From PALSA-243 sp963743705 (GTDB taxonomy: Bacteria > Acidobacteriota > Terriglobia > Bryobacterales > Bryobacteraceae): a stretch of 64,000 bases of DNA. The DNA is taken from the NCBI GenBank assembly GCA_963743705.1, contig CAVUQS010000010.1, positions 124,001 through 188,000 on the forward strand. The letters are read 5' to 3'. Position numbers and translations under genes: made by a program. The notes beneath the pieces are model-generated. The model was given only the letters and a program-made list of their open reading frames with translations, was not told where the DNA came from and did no database searches. This document shows positions 35,531-44,527 of the stretch, in pieces (the stretch's first letter is position 1; every line of letters starts with the position of its first letter).

Positions 35531-37183
35531 ATGAGAATGCCGGCCCGAACCACCCTTTTCCTATTCTGCTTCAGTGCAGCATTTGCTCAGACGAATTCGT
35601 TTCCCAAGCCTTCCTACTTCCGCGAGACATTCGCGCACTCGCAAACGCGCGTGGTGATCGAAAGTCCGTCGAAACTGAAAGACGCGGTCGTCGATGGCAA
35701 ACTATCGCTGTCGTTGAAGAGGTATCTGGAAATGGTGATGGCGAACAACACCGATATCGCCATCCAGATGCTCACGGTGGAAACGCCGAAGAACGCCATC
35801 ACCCGCGCTTTTGCGCCGTGGGATCCGCAGGCGCAGGCGAGCTTCAGCGATACCAAATCCAGCACGCCGTCGACCGGCGCCCTGCAAGGCGCCAGCACAG
35901 TGGTGTCGCTCAGCCAGCCCGCGAACTTCAGCTATTCACAAACCTTGCCGACCGGGTTGCAGTGGAGCGTTTCGTTCGGCGCGAGCAAAAGCACCACCAA
36001 CAGCTCGTTTGCGACGCTCAATCCGGCGCTGAGTTCAAATCTTACGGTGGGCATATCGCAGCCGCTGATTCGAAATCGCGGAACATATGTGAACCGGCTC
36101 AACCTGACGATGGCGCGCAGTCGGCTCAAAGGCGCGGAATACAACCTGCGCGGCAACCTGCTGCAATTGGTGAACGCGGCCGAGAACGCGTATTGGGATC
36201 TGGTGCAGGCCCACGAGAATCTCCGCGTGCAGGAAAGCGCGCGCAAGCTGGCCGACGATTCGCTCAAGCTTTCGCAAAAGCAACTGGAATTGGGCGCAAT
36301 TTCCCCGCTCGATATCTATAACCCGCAGCAACAGCTTGCGACCGCCGAACTCGGCGTCTCGCAGGCGAGTTTCCAAGTAACGCAGGCGGAGAATGCAGTG
36401 CGCAGGCAGATCGGCGCCGATCTCGATCGCGATGTCCGCGATCTGCCCATCGAAGTGACTGAAACCGTCGAGCTGCCTCTGGACTCCGTGAACTACGACG
36501 CCGAAAAGGAAGTGACGAAGGCCATGGCGGGCCGGCCCGAGATCAAAGCCGCCATTCAAAACCTGGATATCGACGATCTCGGCATTGCGCAGGCGAAGAA
36601 CGAAATCCTGCCCGATCTCTCATTGACGGCGCAATATAGCACGCAAGGCGTGGGCGGCATTTATTATCAACGCGCCAATGTCTTCGACAATTCGGGCGCA
36701 GCTTCCACCATCGTCACGGCGGTTCCTGGCGGTTTCAGCGATTCGTTAAGCCAGATGTTCGGGCTCGGTTTTCCGATCTACACTTTTGGCGCTGTCCTGC
36801 GGCTGCCCATCAAGAATCACGCCGCAACGGCCGACATGGCCGATGCGATGGTGAGCAAGAAGCGCGACGCGTTGAATCTACGCACCACGCAGCAGCAGGT
36901 GCGCCTCGACGTGCTGACGGCCATGACGAATCTGGAGTCGAGCAAGGATTCCGTGCGGCTCGCGATCGTGGCGCGCGATTTCGCGCAGAAGAATCTGGAC
37001 GCCGAAAACCAGAAGTATCAGTTGGGGACGGAGCAGGTGCAATTCGTGCTGCAGGCGCAGAACACGCTGGCGCAGGCGGAATCGGCCGTAGTGACGAACC
37101 AAGTGGGGCTACGGCGCAGCATCTTGAACTTGCTGGCGCGCACGGGCCAACTGCTCGAGGAGCGCGGGATCGTCGTTCAGTAA
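35531..37183 (+). CDS. TolC family outer-membrane efflux protein
   Basis: A 550-residue protein with a signal peptide (ending SAAFAQ). It has the repeated structure of the family: two long coiled-coil halves, each with Ala/Gln/Glu-rich helices (AENAYWDLVQAHENLRVQ; TAMTNLESSKDSVRLA; ENQKYQLGTEQVQFVLQAQ) separated by beta-strand stretches rich in Ser/Thr. It should form a trimeric outer-membrane exit duct. No inner-membrane pump or adaptor is adjacent. ATG 35531 is used; GGAG lies 14 nt upstream, and a TTG at 35507 is an alternative. Confidence 0.88.
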   Translation: MRMPARTTLFLFCFSAAFAQTNSFPKPSYFRETFAHSQTRVVIESPSKLKDAVVDGKLSLSLKRYLEMVMANNTDIAIQMLTVETPKNAITRAFAPWDPQAQASFSDTKSSTPSTGALQGASTVVSLSQPANFSYSQTLPTGLQWSVSFGASKSTTNSSFATLNPALSSNLTVGISQPLIRNRGTYVNRLNLTMARSRLKGAEYNLRGNLLQLVNAAENAYWDLVQAHENLRVQESARKLADDSLKLSQKQLELGAISPLDIYNPQQQLATAELGVSQASFQVTQAENAVRRQIGADLDRDVRDLPIEVTETVELPLDSVNYDAEKEVTKAMAGRPEIKAAIQNLDIDDLGIAQAKNEILPDLSLTAQYSTQGVGGIYYQRANVFDNSGAASTIVTAVPGGFSDSLSQMFGLGFPIYTFGAVLRLPIKNHAATADMADAMVSKKRDALNLRTTQQQVRLDVLTAMTNLESSKDSVRLAIVARDFAQKNLDAENQKYQLGTEQVQFVLQAQNTLAQAESAVVTNQVGLRRSILNLLARTGQLLEERGIVVQ

Positions 37184-37189
37184 TCCGGG

Positions 37190-38467
37190 CTACTGAATCG
37201 CTTCCAGCCGATCCCAGAATTCCGGGAATGAAACGGACGCGGCGTCCGCGCCCTCGATGACGGATTCGCCATCCGCGCGCAGCGCTGCAATCGCAAACGC
37301 CATCGCGATACGGTGATCGCCGAAGGAATCGAATTGCGAGGCGTGGAATTTCTGCTTGCCGGGCACGATCAGGCCATCCGGCAATTCCTCCGCAACTACA
37401 CCGAGACGCTTGAGATTCTCAATCACAGTCTGAATGCGGTCGGTTTCCTTGATGCGCAGTTCGCCGGCGTCGCGCACGGTCAAGCCTTCTTCGGACGCCG
37501 CGCCCAACACTGCAAGCACCGGGATTTCGTCGATCAACGCCGCGGTGGTCGCGCCCGAGACCGTTCCACCACGTAGCGCGGAGTGCTCCACCACGATGTC
37601 GCCGACCAGTTCGCCGTTGCGGCTCTCGAGTTCCGGGATGCGAATCTTCGCGCCCATGCCGGCGAGGCAATCAAGTAGCGTGGATCGCGTCGGGTTCAAG
37701 CCAATGCCGCGGATGGTCAGGTGCGAGCCGGGAACCAACAGCGCCGCGGCGATGAAGAAGGCGGCCGACGAAATATCGGAAGGGACAGTGACCTCGCGGC
37801 CTTCCAACTTCGGGCGGCCATGCAGCGAGATGCGCTGGCGCGCGACGGTGACCTCGGCTCCGAATTCGCGCAACGCGATTTCGGAGTGATCGCGCGAACG
37901 CACCGGCTCAATCACAGCCGTTTCGCCTTCGGCGAACAATCCCGCAAACAGGACGCAAGTCTTCACTTGGGCGCTGGCGACGGGCAATTCATACTCGATC
38001 GCGTGGAGCGCGCCGCCTTCGATTTCAATGGGCGGAAACTTGCCGTCATGCGCGCTCAGACGCGCGCCCATTTTCGCAAGCGGCGTCATGATGCGCTGCA
38101 TGGGGCGGCGCGATAACGATTCGTCGCCGAAGATGCGCGTGCGGAACGGCTGCGCGGCGAGAATGCCGGAGAGCATACGAATCGTGGAGCCGGAGTTGCC
38201 GGCGTCGAGATCGCCCGCGGGCTGGCGCAGGCCGTCGAGGCCTTTGCCGTGGATGGTGATTTCCGTGCCCTCGCCCTCGATCTCGATTCCGAGCGCGCGC
38301 ATACAACCGAGCGTGGAATGGCAATCGGCGCCGGTGGAGTAGTTGTAGACGCGCGTAGGCCCTTGGGCAATGGAAGCGATCATCGCGTAGCGGTGCGAGA
38401 TGGATTTATCGCCGGGAAGCGTGATGACGCCGGATATGGAGGCCGCGGGGGCAATGCGTTTTTGCAT
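37190..38467 (-). CDS. aroA: 3-phosphoshikimate 1-carboxyvinyltransferase (EPSP synthase)
   Basis: A 425-residue cytoplasmic enzyme of the shikimate pathway that joins PEP to shikimate 3-phosphate. The N-terminal PEP/S3P loop is LPGDKSISHRYAMIAS, the second is DAGNSGSTIRMLSG, and the C-terminus has ELRIKETDRIQ and FGDHRIAMAFAIAAL. These are the canonical EPSPS signatures. The start ATG 38467 is 38 nt from the divergent VIT-family gene. It is convergent with the TolC-like gene, with 6 nt between stops. Confidence 0.96.
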   Translation of the reverse strand: MQKRIAPAASISGVITLPGDKSISHRYAMIASIAQGPTRVYNYSTGADCHSTLGCMRALGIEIEGEGTEITIHGKGLDGLRQPAGDLDAGNSGSTIRMLSGILAAQPFRTRIFGDESLSRRPMQRIMTPLAKMGARLSAHDGKFPPIEIEGGALHAIEYELPVASAQVKTCVLFAGLFAEGETAVIEPVRSRDHSEIALREFGAEVTVARQRISLHGRPKLEGREVTVPSDISSAAFFIAAALLVPGSHLTIRGIGLNPTRSTLLDCLAGMGAKIRIPELESRNGELVGDIVVEHSALRGGTVSGATTAALIDEIPVLAVLGAASEEGLTVRDAGELRIKETDRIQTVIENLKRLGVVAEELPDGLIVPGKQKFHASQFDSFGDHRIAMAFAIAALRADGESVIEGADAASVSFPEFWDRLEAIQ

Positions 38468-38505
38468 GGGGAAAAATCATTTTAGCGTGCGATCATGTTG
38501 GAAAC

Positions 38506-39213
38506 ATGCCGCAGATTCCCCATGCTCCGCACATCGAGCAGCATTTCGAAGCCTCCGATACCGTGCGCGACGTGGTGATTGGAATGTCGGATGGCCTCAC
38601 GGTCCCTTTTGCGCTGGCTGCCGGACTTTCGGGCACGGTGAGTTCGACCGAGATCGTCGTGATCGCGGGCTTGGCGGAAATCGCCGCGGGCTCGATCGCC
38701 ATGGGGCTCGGTGGATATCTGGCCGCGCGCACCGATCGCGACCACTATGCGTCCGAGCGCGAGCGCGAATTGCGTGAAACCGTCGAACTGCCCGAGAAGG
38801 AGACGGAAGAGGTGGCCGAAGTGTTCCGCGGCTACGGGATGTCGGAACAGGATTTGAGACCGGCGGTCCTGGCGATCTGCGCCGATCAGGAACGCTGGGT
38901 CGATTTCATGATGCGTTTCGAATTGGGGTTCGAAAAGCCGGACCCGAAACGCGCTCGCAATAGCGCCGTTACGATCGCGCTCTCATACATTGTCGGCGGC
39001 ATGGTGCCGCTCGCGCCGTACATCGTAATATCCGACCTTTATCGCGCGTTGGGAATTTCAGTGGGCGTCACGCTGGTCGCGCTGTTCATTTTCGGCGTGG
39101 TGAAGGGTAAGCTGACCGGTATTTCGCCGCTGCGCGGGGGATTCCAAACGGTATTTATCGGCGGCCTGGCTTCCGCGGCCGCGTTCAGCCTGGCGAAGTG
39201 GATCGGCCGCTAA
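38506..39213 (+). CDS. VIT/CCC1 family Fe2+/Mn2+ transporter
   Basis: A 235-residue membrane protein of the vacuolar iron transporter family. Two helices at the start hold VRDVVIGMSDGLTVPFALAAGLSG, the VIT fingerprint, followed by AGLAEIAAGSIAMGLGGYLAART. A charged cytosolic helical region (about residues 80-145, with repeated Glu and a Met-containing DFMMRFELGFEKPD) matches the metal-binding domain of VIT1. Three more helices close the protein. It should move Fe2+ or Mn2+ out of the cytosol in exchange for protons. It may be the first gene of the run to ligD. Confidence 0.92.
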   Translation: MPQIPHAPHIEQHFEASDTVRDVVIGMSDGLTVPFALAAGLSGTVSSTEIVVIAGLAEIAAGSIAMGLGGYLAARTDRDHYASERERELRETVELPEKETEEVAEVFRGYGMSEQDLRPAVLAICADQERWVDFMMRFELGFEKPDPKRARNSAVTIALSYIVGGMVPLAPYIVISDLYRALGISVGVTLVALFIFGVVKGKLTGISPLRGGFQTVFIGGLASAAAFSLAKWIGR

Positions 39214-39267
39214 GCGAGTGTACGCACCGTCACGGCGGTGTAATCGTTCGCTTTGTAACGTTGAGTT

Positions 39268-40035
39268 ATGAAACTCGCGGGCAAGAAAGCGCTAGTCACT
39301 GGAGGAGGGCAGGGCATCGGACAAGCCATCGCCGTCCGTTTTGCGCAAGAAGGGGCGGACGTTGCGATCGATTATCCGCTCAATCGCAAGGACGCGGAAG
39401 CGACGGCGGTGGAAATTGAAAAGTGCGGCCGCCGCGCGCCTTTGATCCAACGCGATGTGAGCAAGCCGATTGAGGCTGAGCGCATGGTGGAGCAAGCGGT
39501 GGAGGCTCTCGGCGGTCTCGACATTTTGGTCAATAACGCCGGCATTGAACGTAACGCGTCGTTTCTGGATATTTCCGAACAGGACTATCGCGCGGTGCTG
39601 GCGGTGGATCTTGATGGTCCATTTTTCGCCACACAAGCCTTCGCGCGCCATCGCCGCGACGTGAAGCAGCCGGGTAAGGCAATCAATATCAGCTCCGTTC
39701 ACGAGGAATTGCCGTTTCCTCACTTCACTCCATACTGCATGGCGAAGGGTGGAATGAAGATGATGATGCGCAATCTAGCGATTGAGCTGGCGCCGCTGGG
39801 CATTACTGTGAACAATATCGCGCCTGGGGCGATCGAAACGCCGATCAACAAGAAACTGCTCAACGATCCGAAACTGCTTCAGCCGCTGATCGAGAATATT
39901 CCTCTGGGGCGTCTCGGCAAAACCACGGACGTGGCCGGTGTGGCGGTTTTTCTCGCTTCGGCCGACGCCGACTATGTGACCGGCGTCACCATCGTGGTGG
40001 ATGGCGGATTGCTCTGGAATTACAGCGAGCAATGA
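39268..40035 (+). CDS. Short-chain dehydrogenase (glucose 1-dehydrogenase-like)
   Basis: A 255-residue SDR. The cofactor loop is TGGGQGIGQAIAVRF, then NNAGIERNAS, and the catalytic residues Ser in NISSVHEELP and Tyr/Lys in YCMAKGG. The C-terminus closes with NNIAPGAIETP and VTGVTIVVDGG. The pattern matches glucose 1-dehydrogenases. It is coupled by a 4-nt overlap (ATGA) to the following glucan hydrolase, which would release glucose for it. The function is inferred from both sequence and context. Confidence 0.9.
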   Translation: MKLAGKKALVTGGGQGIGQAIAVRFAQEGADVAIDYPLNRKDAEATAVEIEKCGRRAPLIQRDVSKPIEAERMVEQAVEALGGLDILVNNAGIERNASFLDISEQDYRAVLAVDLDGPFFATQAFARHRRDVKQPGKAINISSVHEELPFPHFTPYCMAKGGMKMMMRNLAIELAPLGITVNNIAPGAIETPINKKLLNDPKLLQPLIENIPLGRLGKTTDVAGVAVFLASADADYVTGVTIVVDGGLLWNYSEQ

Positions 40036-41852
40036 GCTATCTGCCCATAGAAGGTTACGCCGTCATCGGCGACATGCGGACCGCAGCATTGGTGGGGAAA
40101 AACGGCTCCATCGATTGGTGCTGTCTGCCGCATTTCGATTCGCCCAGCGTCTTCGCTAGAATTCTCGACGATCGCAAGGGAGGGTTCTTTTCGATCGCGC
40201 CAGACGAAGATTGCCCGGTGAAGCAGATGTATCTGCCCAGCACCAACGTGCTGATGACGCGCTTTTTCGCAACCCGAGGCATGGGTGAAGTTACCGATTT
40301 CATGTCGGTGGAGCGGCAAGCGGGCGGGCAAACGGATCAGACCGCACGCCAGATCGTGCGCCTGGTGAAAGCCATTCGCGGGCCGCTACGCTTTCGCATG
40401 GAATGCCGGCCGGCGTTCGATTACGCGCGGCGGCCGCACGAAGTCGAGATCGCCGAGGACGGAAAATCGGCGCTGTTCACCGCTGGCGATATGAAATTCG
40501 CTCTGAAGTCGTCGCATCCGCTCCAGAAGAGTGAGGAAGGGGTGGTCGCCGAGTTTACTCTCGAGGGCGAGGAACAGGCGGTTTTCATCCTGCGGCACGG
40601 GGCTGAAGCGTCATCGCATTGTTTGATGGAAGAGACGGCGAGCGGCGACCAACTGCTCAACGAAACCATGCGCTTCTGGCGCGATTGGGTCTCGCACAGC
40701 CGGTATCACGGGCGCTGGCGCGAGATGGTATCGCGCTCCGCGCTGGCGCTCAAACTTCTAACGTTCATCCCGACCGGCGCCATCACCGCCGCTCCCACCA
40801 CCAGCCTACCCGAGGCCATCGGCGGCGAGCGCAACTGGGACTATCGATATACCTGGGTCCGCGATGCCGCATTTACGGTCTATTCACTGATACGTCTCGG
40901 ATACACGGAGGAGGCGGGCGCATTCGCGCTCTTCATGCAGGCGCGCGCCAAAGAGGAAGAACCCAATGGCGGCCCGCTCAACGTGCTCTACTGCATCGAT
41001 GGCCGCCATGAGTCGATCGAAGAAACGCTCGACCATCTGGATGGGTATCGCGGCTCGAAACCGGTGCGCATCGGTAACGCCGCGGTGGGGCATCTGCAGC
41101 TCGACATTTACGGCGAGCTGATGGACGCGCTCTATCTCTACGACAAGTACGGCGCGCCGCTCTCTTATGACATGTGGGTCACTATCGAGCGCATGCTCGA
41201 TTGGGTGGCTCACCATTGGAGCGACGCCGATCAGAGCATTTGGGAAGTCCGCGGCGGCAGGCGCCAGTTCACGTTCTCGAAGATGCAATGCTGGGTGGCG
41301 CTTGACCGGGGCGTGCGGCTGGCGCGCAAACGGTCGTTTCCGACGGAGGGCGATCAGTGGCGTTTTGAGCGCAATAAGATTTACAACGCGATCATGACCC
41401 AGGGGTGGAACGAAAAGAAGGGCGCGTTCACGCAGTATTTTGGGTCGGACGCGTGCGATGCCAGCCTGCTGATGATGCCGCTGATGCGCTTTCTCTCGCC
41501 CACGGATCCGCGTATGCTCTCGACGATTGATGCGGTGCGGAAGGAGTTGGCGTCCGACAGCCTGGTGCTGCGTTATGAAGTCGGCAAAGCCGCGCGTGAC
41601 GGGTTACCCGGCTGCGAAGGCTCCTTCAGCGCCTGTTCGTTTTGGATGGTGGAGGCGATGGCGCGCGCGGGCCTTGTGGAAGAGGCGCAGTTGATGTTCG
41701 AAAAGCTGCTCACCTACGCCAACCATGTGGGATTGTTTTCGGAGGAGATTGGCTCGCAAGGCGAATTGCTGGGCAATTTTCCGCAGGCGCTGACGCATTT
41801 GGGGTTGATCAGCGCGGCATACATCCTCGATTTGCTGCTGGACGGCAAGTAA
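40032..41852 (+). CDS. Glycoside hydrolase family 15 (glucoamylase/trehalase-like)
   Basis: A 606-residue cytoplasmic enzyme with no signal peptide. The N-terminal half is a beta-sandwich (YAVIGDMRTAALVGKNGSIDW CC start is characteristic of bacterial GH15). The catalytic (alpha/alpha)6 barrel begins at about residue 245, with WDYRYTWVRDAAFTVYSL holding the substrate-site residues, and a late acidic cluster GCEGSFSACSFWMVEAMARAG near the second catalytic acid. GH15 members cleave terminal glucose from alpha-glucans or, in actinobacterial and acidobacterial branches, trehalose. Overlap with the dehydrogenase gene suggests glucose release and oxidation. Confidence 0.9.
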   Translation: MSYLPIEGYAVIGDMRTAALVGKNGSIDWCCLPHFDSPSVFARILDDRKGGFFSIAPDEDCPVKQMYLPSTNVLMTRFFATRGMGEVTDFMSVERQAGGQTDQTARQIVRLVKAIRGPLRFRMECRPAFDYARRPHEVEIAEDGKSALFTAGDMKFALKSSHPLQKSEEGVVAEFTLEGEEQAVFILRHGAEASSHCLMEETASGDQLLNETMRFWRDWVSHSRYHGRWREMVSRSALALKLLTFIPTGAITAAPTTSLPEAIGGERNWDYRYTWVRDAAFTVYSLIRLGYTEEAGAFALFMQARAKEEEPNGGPLNVLYCIDGRHESIEETLDHLDGYRGSKPVRIGNAAVGHLQLDIYGELMDALYLYDKYGAPLSYDMWVTIERMLDWVAHHWSDADQSIWEVRGGRRQFTFSKMQCWVALDRGVRLARKRSFPTEGDQWRFERNKIYNAIMTQGWNEKKGAFTQYFGSDACDASLLMMPLMRFLSPTDPRMLSTIDAVRKELASDSLVLRYEVGKAARDGLPGCEGSFSACSFWMVEAMARAGLVEEAQLMFEKLLTYANHVGLFSEEIGSQGELLGNFPQALTHLGLISAAYILDLLLDGK

Positions 41853-41887
41853 CGAAAACAGCGCCTCCCTTGCTATAACTGAATCGG

Positions 41888-42571
41888 ATGCCGCTCGAAG
41901 ATTACATCGCCAAACGGACGTTTTCCAACACGCCCGAACCTGCGCCTTCGAAGAAGACGCCGAAGTTCGCGGGCAATTACTTTTGCGTCCAACGGCACGA
42001 TGCGACGCGGCTGCACTACGATTTCCGGCTGGAGATCGATGGCGTGCTCAAATCATGGGCCGTGCCCAAAGGGCCGTCGCTCGATCCGGGCGTCAAACAC
42101 CTGGCCGCGCATGTGGAAGATCACCCCATCGAGTACGGCGATTTCGAGGGCAACATCCCGGCGGGTAACTATGGCGCGGGCAGCGTGATGTTGTGGGATC
42201 GCGGCACGTTCGAGCTTCTGGGAGATATGCCGGGAGACGCGCAGATTGCGCGGGGCGATCTGAAATTCCGGCTGCACGGCGACAAGCTGAATGGCGATTT
42301 CGCCCTGGTTCAAATGAGAGGCCGCGGCAAGGGCAATGAGTGGCTGATCATCAAGAAGCGCGATGAATTCGCCACTAGCGGCTGGGACATCGAAGGCTTC
42401 GCGTATAGCGCGATATCCGGGCGCACGCAGGAAGAAATTGCCCGCAACATGCCGGCCAAGAAGGCGAAGCGCAAAACCGCCGGCGCGTCCGATCGCGTCT
42501 GGGCCAGCAGCAAGCCCGCGGCACGCAAATCGGTCGCGAAGCCGGCGCGGCGCCGCGAAAGCCACGCCTAA
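41888..42571 (+). CDS. ligD: LigD phosphoesterase domain (5' part of a split ligD)
   Basis: A 227-residue protein with the 3'-phosphoesterase domain of LigD: FCVQRHDATRLHYDFRLEID, LKSWAVPKGPSLDP, the metal-site HVEDHPIEYGDFEG, NYGAGSVMLWDRGTFE and GRGKGNEWLIIKK. It removes 3'-phosphates and ribonucleotides at break ends. The C-terminal 60 residues are a Lys/Ala/Arg linker. The TAA stop at 42569-42571 is the start of a T-A9 run, and the same frame continues uninterrupted into the ligase-polymerase gene. The piece is therefore probably the first third of a single PE-LIG-POL LigD rather than an independent gene. See the finding for the likely cause. Confidence 0.85.
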   Translation: MPLEDYIAKRTFSNTPEPAPSKKTPKFAGNYFCVQRHDATRLHYDFRLEIDGVLKSWAVPKGPSLDPGVKHLAAHVEDHPIEYGDFEGNIPAGNYGAGSVMLWDRGTFELLGDMPGDAQIARGDLKFRLHGDKLNGDFALVQMRGRGKGNEWLIIKKRDEFATSGWDIEGFAYSAISGRTQEEIARNMPAKKAKRKTAGASDRVWASSKPAARKSVAKPARRRESHA

Positions 42572-42622
42572 AAAAAAACGAACATCGACCCCAGCGGCAT
42601 AAAGGGCGCCCGTAAGGCCGCA

Positions 42623-44515
42623 ATGCCGGCCGCCATCGAGCCGATGATGGCGCAGATCTCAGAACGCGTGCCCGCGGGCGGCGACTGGCTTTTTGAAGTG
42701 AAATGGGACGGCGTGCGGGCGCTGGCATTCATCGAGAACGAAAGGGTGCGCCTGCAATCGCGCACCGGCTCGAGTTGCGAACGCCAATACCCGGAGCTTT
42801 CGGTGATTCCGCACCGGGTTGCGGCGGAGACTGCGATACTCGACGGAGAAATCGCGGTGCTTGATGCCAAAGGGGTGTCGCAATTCCATCTCATTCAACC
42901 GCGCATCATGAACGCCGACGCGAATTCGATCGCGCATATGTCGCGCACTACGCCCGTGGTCTACTTTGTCTTCGACCTGCTCTATCTCAACGGCTACGAT
43001 TTGCGCGGCGTGCGGCTCGACGAGCGCCGCAGGCTGCTCGAGGAGATCGTGACACCAGACCCTGTGTGTCGCCTTTCGGCGGCCTTCCCGGGCGCCGGGG
43101 TGGAGATGCTAGAGGCGGCGCGTGAGAACGGACTGGAAGGGCTATTGGCAAAACGCGCTTCGAGTATTTACGAATCGAAGCGCGCGAGCGACTGGCTGAA
43201 GATCAAGATTGTGACGCAGCAGGAATTCGTCATCGGCGGGTTCACAGTGCCGCAGGGTGAACGCTCGCATTTCGGCGCGCTCGTGCTCGGCGTATACGAG
43301 GATGGCAAGCTGCAGTGGGTCGGCAACGTCGGTACCGGCTTCGATCAGAAGACGCTGGCGTTTGTTTTTTCGCGGCTGAAATCGCTGATTACAACAAGGT
43401 GTCCGTTTGCCGAGCGGCCGAAGCCGGATCGCGGCATGACCTGGGTAAAGCCGGAATTGACAGCGCAGGTGAAGTTCACGCAATGGACGCCTGACAAGCG
43501 CTTGCGGGCGCCGGTTTACCTGGGCTTGCGCGAGGATATCAAGGCGGAACGAACGGTCCGTGAATCATCGGCCGCGCCCGTCGAGTTTCTGCCGCCGGCG
43601 CCCGAAGCGACGCGCGAAGTCGACGGCCAGAGTCTGAAGTTCACGAACCTGAAGAAGATTTATTATCCCGATGACGGTTACACCAAGCGCGATGTCATCA
43701 ACTATTACGACGCCGTTTCGAGCCTGATTCTGCCGCACCTTAAAGACCGGCCGCTTTCTCTCAAACGCTATCCCAACGGCATCAAGGAACAGTTTTTTTT
43801 CCAAAAGCACGCCGCAGAAACTTTCGCGCCGTGGCTGCGCACGGAACTCATCGATTCGGACCACAACGAGGCGCCAATCAACTACGTGTTCGCACAGGAT
43901 CGCGCCAGCCTGCTGTATCTCGCGAATCTCGGTTGTATCGATCAGAACCCGTGGATGAGCCGGACGGGAAGCCTCGACAATCCGGATTTCGTGCTCATCG
44001 ATCTCGATCCGCAGGATTGCCCGTTCGAAAAGATTGTCGAAGCTGCGTTGCTGGTGAAAGATGTGCTCGATGAGATCGGCATGGAAGGATATCCGAAGAC
44101 TACGGGCGGCCGCGGGATGCACGTCTACGTTCCGGTCGAACCCGATTACACGTACGATCAAACGCGCGCGTTCGCGGAAGTGATCGCGCGGATTGTGGCT
44201 CGGCGCAAGCCTGAACTTTTTACTACGCCGCGCTCGGTTTCGAAGCGTGAGCGTAACCGCGTGTATTTCGATTGGGTGCAGAACGCAAAATCGAAGACGA
44301 TCGCTGCGCCATATGTGTTGCGCGCTTACGCGGGCGCGCCGGTGGCAACGCCGCTCGACTGGAGCGAAGTACGCCCAGGTCTCACGCCTGCGCAATTCAA
44401 TATTTCGAACGCGCGCGAACGATTTCGAGAGAAGGGCGATTTGTTTGCTGGCGTGCTGGAGCGGCCGCAACCGATAGAGAAGGCGCTGGGAGCGTTGGAA
44501 AAGTTGTTCCGCTAG
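42623..44515 (+). CDS. ligD: LigD ATP-dependent DNA ligase plus primase-polymerase domains
   Basis: A 630-residue protein. Ligase motif I is EVKWDGVRAL with the nucleophile Lys27; VYFVFDLLYLNG, EGLLAKRASS and SDWLKIKI are motifs III-V, and an OB-fold follows with WVGNVGTGFD. From about residue 340 comes the LigD polymerase (AEP primase) domain: FTNLKKIYYPDDGYTKRDVI, the metal-binding DLDPQD and TTGGRGMHVYVPVEP. It seals breaks in nonhomologous end joining. The ATG at 42623 has AAGG 5 nt upstream, so re-initiation is possible. The 17 codons between the upstream stop and this ATG (including IKGARKA) are the linker seen in intact LigD. No ku gene lies in the window. Confidence 0.92.
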   Translation: MPAAIEPMMAQISERVPAGGDWLFEVKWDGVRALAFIENERVRLQSRTGSSCERQYPELSVIPHRVAAETAILDGEIAVLDAKGVSQFHLIQPRIMNADANSIAHMSRTTPVVYFVFDLLYLNGYDLRGVRLDERRRLLEEIVTPDPVCRLSAAFPGAGVEMLEAARENGLEGLLAKRASSIYESKRASDWLKIKIVTQQEFVIGGFTVPQGERSHFGALVLGVYEDGKLQWVGNVGTGFDQKTLAFVFSRLKSLITTRCPFAERPKPDRGMTWVKPELTAQVKFTQWTPDKRLRAPVYLGLREDIKAERTVRESSAAPVEFLPPAPEATREVDGQSLKFTNLKKIYYPDDGYTKRDVINYYDAVSSLILPHLKDRPLSLKRYPNGIKEQFFFQKHAAETFAPWLRTELIDSDHNEAPINYVFAQDRASLLYLANLGCIDQNPWMSRTGSLDNPDFVLIDLDPQDCPFEKIVEAALLVKDVLDEIGMEGYPKTTGGRGMHVYVPVEPDYTYDQTRAFAEVIARIVARRKPELFTTPRSVSKRERNRVYFDWVQNAKSKTIAAPYVLRAYAGAPVATPLDWSEVRPGLTPAQFNISNARERFREKGDLFAGVLERPQPIEKALGALEKLFR

Positions 44516-44527
44516 CCCGGCGAGCGA

